From IMG/VR virus record IMGVR_UViG_3300025671_000579, positions 1 to 22,733 of that record: a DNA stretch of 22,733 bases. The stretch is one strand, 5' to 3'. Each line of letters starts with the position of its first letter. The first letter of the stretch is position 1. The notes beneath the pieces were generated by a model. That model saw nothing but the letters and a program-made list of their open reading frames with translations, did not search any database and was not told the DNA's origin. The stretch comes from a virus. The translations under genes and the position numbers were made by a program. This document shows, one piece after another, positions 21,013 through 22,733 of this stretch.

Positions 21013-22148
21013 ATGACGCATGGCTCTTTATTCTCTGGAATTTAGTTGGTGGCTTTGATCTAGCTGCCGAATGGATGGGATGGGAGAATGTATTCCATTG
21101 CGAAATGAACGAGTTCGGACGAAAAGTCCTAAATTACTACTGGCCAAAATCAATATCACATGAAAACATCATCACAACAGATTTCAATATTTACAGAGGA
21201 CGAATCGACATCCTCTCCGGTGGGTTTCCGTGTCAACCTTACTCAAACGCAGGTCAGCGACTTGGAAAAGAAGATGACAGACACCTCTGGCCTGAGATGC
21301 TTAGAGCAATACAAGAAATTCAACCGACATGGGTTGTGGGAGAGAATGTTCTCGGACTTGTTAATTGGTCGGATGGGTTGGTTTTCGAGGAAGTGCAGGC
21401 TGACTTGGAGGCTGCGGGGTACGAAGTACAACCGTATGTACTTCCTGCTGCAAGTGTCAACGCTCCCCACAGAAGAGATCGAGTCTGGTTTGTTGCCTAC
21501 CGTAACGACACAAGAACCATTAAATCAATGCGAACTAACGGAAACGGGGAGGAGAAAAACGAAGGACGGAAAGAGCAGCCATTCACTAAATCTAGGAAGA
21601 GTAGTGGGGATGGGACTGTTAAAAACACCGACAGCGATGGACGGAGAAGTGAGTTCGGGAAAAAAGAATCCAATAAGCGGGAACTCGGGAACATTAGCGC
21701 AGGAGTTGATGTCAGGTTACGAGCCAACGATGATGAAACTAGGACTACTCCCAACACCGATGGCGCAGAGCAGAGCAACAGACGAAGAGAAGACGTTGAA
21801 ACGGAAGGAGAAGTACGGAGGAATGAAAAGAGCAATGTACTTGGAGAATTATCTGGCAATGGGGATGCTTCCGACACCATCAGCAGGCAACGAGAAATCG
21901 GGAGGAACATTGACGGAGTGGGGAGGTTCGGGAAACAAGATGAGACAAATCGATGGAATGAATTTCCAACTCAATCCCCGATTTGTAGCGGAGATGATGG
22001 GATTTCCTCCAGATTGGACGGAATTACCTTTCCAAAATGGAGAAGAGAAAGCATCAAAGCCTACGGAAACGCAATAGTTCCTCAAGTTGTTTATGAGATA
22101 TTCCAATCAATCCAGGAGTACGAAAATCTGACCAATAAAAACCTTTGA
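21013..22148 (+). pseudogene. dcm: C5 cytosine DNA methylase, motif I disrupted by a frameshift
   Basis: From the ATG at 21013 the reading MTHGSLFSGI stops at a TAG. After five extra bases (TAGTT at 21043-21047) the frame resumes as GGFDLAAEWMGWENVFHCE to the stop at 22148. From the first Met after the break (21075) the protein is 357 residues. It keeps motif IV GGFPCQPYS (Cys53), motif VI ENV (90-92), motif VIII RRDRVW (133-138) and motif X GNAIVPQVV (~331 on). Motif I (FSGIGG), which binds AdoMet, is lost, so activity is unlikely unless the break is a sequencing error or is bypassed. The middle (~145-300) is low-complexity hydrophilic sequence where a target-recognition domain is expected. 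Confidence 0.8.
21160..22077 (+). CDS. LPTP-repeat protein overlapping the methylase gene in another frame
   Basis: 305 residues in the +1 frame relative to the methylase, with a clean ATG start. It has repeated LPTP-type motifs: LLPTV (111-115), LLKTPTA (153-159), LLPTPMA (196-202) and MLPTPSA (236-242). It ends LNPRFVAEMMGFPPDWT (271-287). From memory, this LPTP/MMGFP family is common in Bacteroidetes phages, repeatedly overlapping dcm genes, and sometimes labelled methylase-like. Unlike the methylase frame, which is low-complexity over 21500-21960, this frame keeps its structure there, arguing that it is the selected frame in that part. Function unknown. Confidence 0.75.
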   Translation: MKTSSQQISIFTEDESTSSPVGFRVNLTQTQVSDLEKKMTDTSGLRCLEQYKKFNRHGLWERMFSDLLIGRMGWFSRKCRLTWRLRGTKYNRMYFLLQVSTLPTEEIESGLLPTVTTQEPLNQCELTETGRRKTKDGKSSHSLNLGRVVGMGLLKTPTAMDGEVSSGKKNPISGNSGTLAQELMSGYEPTMMKLGLLPTPMAQSRATDEEKTLKRKEKYGGMKRAMYLENYLAMGMLPTPSAGNEKSGGTLTEWGGSGNKMRQIDGMNFQLNPRFVAEMMGFPPDWTELPFQNGEEKASKPTETQ

Positions 22149-22172
22149 AATACCGAATAAAGGTTATATTTG
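22144..22172 (+). promoter_or_regulatory. Promoter for the replication gene (TTTG -33 and TATATTTG -7)
   Basis: TTTG at 22144-22147 and TATATTTG at 22165-22172 with 17 bases between. Both match the Bacteroidetes -33/-7 consensus, making this the best promoter in the window. Transcription would start near 22179. Confidence 0.65.
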
Positions 22173-22212
22173 TGATGCTCTGATGACAAGGGGCTTGTAA
22201 AAAATTAAGGCA

Positions 22213-22332
22213 ATGAAACTCATTCAATCATTCACAAGAGGAAGTAACGACTTCGGTTTAGCCTTAGACCATCGTTCTGCGTTGTCCGCGCAGCCTCTTG
22301 CGATATTGATCAGAAAATATGAATGGATATGA
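22213..22332 (+). CDS. Short leader ORF before the replication gene
   Basis: 39 codons starting MKLIQSFTRGSNDFGLALDH, with a stop overlapping the replication gene frame. It lies just after a good promoter and could be a small leader that couples translation. No protein family is recognised; it may not be expressed. Confidence 0.25.
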   Translation: MKLIQSFTRGSNDFGLALDHRSALSAQPLAILIRKYEWI

Positions 22333-22733
22333 ACTTTCGCGGTTTTGGTTTGACTGGTGCTTTGAGAACCCAGAAAAGATAAAACCAAACCATACGGCAC
22401 TATACTTCTTTTGCGTAGAGCATTGTAATCGTTTAGGATGGAAGCATAAGTTTGGTCTGCCAACTACAATGGCTAAAGAGGCTATCGGAATAAGGTCTTA
22501 CAACACATACATTCAGACGCTTAATGATTTAGTTGATTGGGGATTTATTTCTATGGTTGAAAGGTCAAAAAATCAATACTCCTCAAACATCATCGCCCTA
22601 TCAAATTTTGATAAAGCACTTGATAAAGCACTTGATAAAGCATTGATAAAGCACACGACAAAGCAAAGCGAAAGCACACGACAAAGCATTGATAGTATAG
22701 ATAAACCATTAACCAAAGAACCATTAACCATTA
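22319..22733 (+). CDS. Replication protein N-terminal part, runs off window
   Basis: Open to the right edge (138 codons seen). It starts MNGYELSRFWFDWCFENPEK and continues with PNHTALYFFCVEHCNRLGW and PTTMAKEAIGIRSYNTYIQ, a winged-helix-type DNA-binding domain I recognise in Bacteroidetes phage replication initiators. The last ~40 codons contain FDKALDKALDKALIKHTTKQ, encoded by tandem 12-base units, then KPLTKEPLT. The start is chosen because the conserved N terminus begins there; the previous ORF overlaps it by 14 bases. No helicase-loader motif is reached. Confidence 0.7.
   Translation, partial: MNGYELSRFWFDWCFENPEKIKPNHTALYFFCVEHCNRLGWKHKFGLPTTMAKEAIGIRSYNTYIQTLNDLVDWGFISMVERSKNQYSSNIIALSNFDKALDKALDKALIKHTTKQSESTRQSIDSIDKPLTKEPLTI
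22608..22688 (+). repeat. Tandem TTGATAAAGCA-type units inside the replication gene
   Basis: Units of about 12 bases (cttgataaagca and variants such as acacgacaaagca) recur from 22608 to 22688. Repeats inside an initiator gene are a known form of phage replication origin (lambda O-type iterons), so this may be the origin. Just after it, AACCATTAACCA occurs twice near the window end. Confidence 0.55.

Noticed and set aside
21039-21050. Programmed frameshift restoring the methylase
   Set aside because: No slippery heptamer or following structure at the TAG, and a five-base insertion cannot be bypassed by a simple one-base slip with the motif kept; treated as a disrupted gene.
21497-21910. 137-codon minus-strand ORF in the methylase region
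   Set aside because: Ser/Leu-rich shadow of the two plus-strand frames; no start context or domain.

Overview
The window is a block of a tailed, siphovirus-like bacteriophage or prophage genome from a Bacteroidetes host. Host evidence: weak or absent Shine-Dalgarno sequences, several TAnnTTTG-type -7 boxes (6087, 14539, 22165, and 6066 on the minus strand), and protein families I know mainly from Bacteroidetes phages. These include a tape measure with an RNVGNY motif, a ClpP-like protease fused to a scaffold-like tail, an M15 peptidase lysin, and a C5 methylase overlapped by an LPTP-repeat protein. All family assignments are from recognition, with no database search. No rRNA, tRNA, CRISPR array, IS element or terminase is visible.

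Layout. (1) 3-5878, plus strand: tail module with a partial tail protein, tape measure, small baseplate-like protein, lectin-domain fibre and a small protein. (2) 5875-6100: a 53-residue ribbon-helix-helix regulator on the minus strand, divergent from the head operon. The shared gap holds two -7 boxes and an inverted repeat that could be its operator. (3) 6099-11892: head and connector module with protease-scaffold, small protein, major capsid, tail-tube-like protein, small Cys protein, portal, connector and fibre-like protein. Tail genes precede head genes and the portal follows the capsid, which is unusual. (4) 11889-14247: secreted fibre-like protein, holin-like protein, coiled-coil membrane protein, M15 endolysin and spanin-like protein. 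(5) 14248-14475: a small minus-strand gene facing the late operon. (6) 14539-22733: early region with a small putative DNA-binding protein, small ORFs, RecT plus a YqaJ-type exonuclease, a cassette island, a tyrosine recombinase, RusA, a cluster of small Cys-rich proteins, a winged-helix-like protein, a damaged C5 DNA methylase overlapped by a second long ORF, and the start of a replication protein.

Two places stand out. At 17166-18254 the DNA is organised like integron gene cassettes. One segment with two small genes starts with GTTGTGTAAT and ends with its complement, and is followed by a long hairpin. When circularised, it would rebuild a folded site with paired outer boxes, an unpaired spacer and a paired inner stem, as in attC. 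A tyrosine recombinase lies directly downstream. At 21013-22148 a methylase whose AdoMet-binding motif I is cut off by a stop and frameshift shares over 900 bases with a 305-residue protein in another frame, and a second, divergent methylase start lies just upstream.

Functionally, RecT, YqaJ and RusA form a recombination set. The structural genes build a head with a protease-processed scaffold and a tail that the 870-residue tape measure predicts to be about 130 nm long. The holin, lysin and spanin-like genes would lyse the host.
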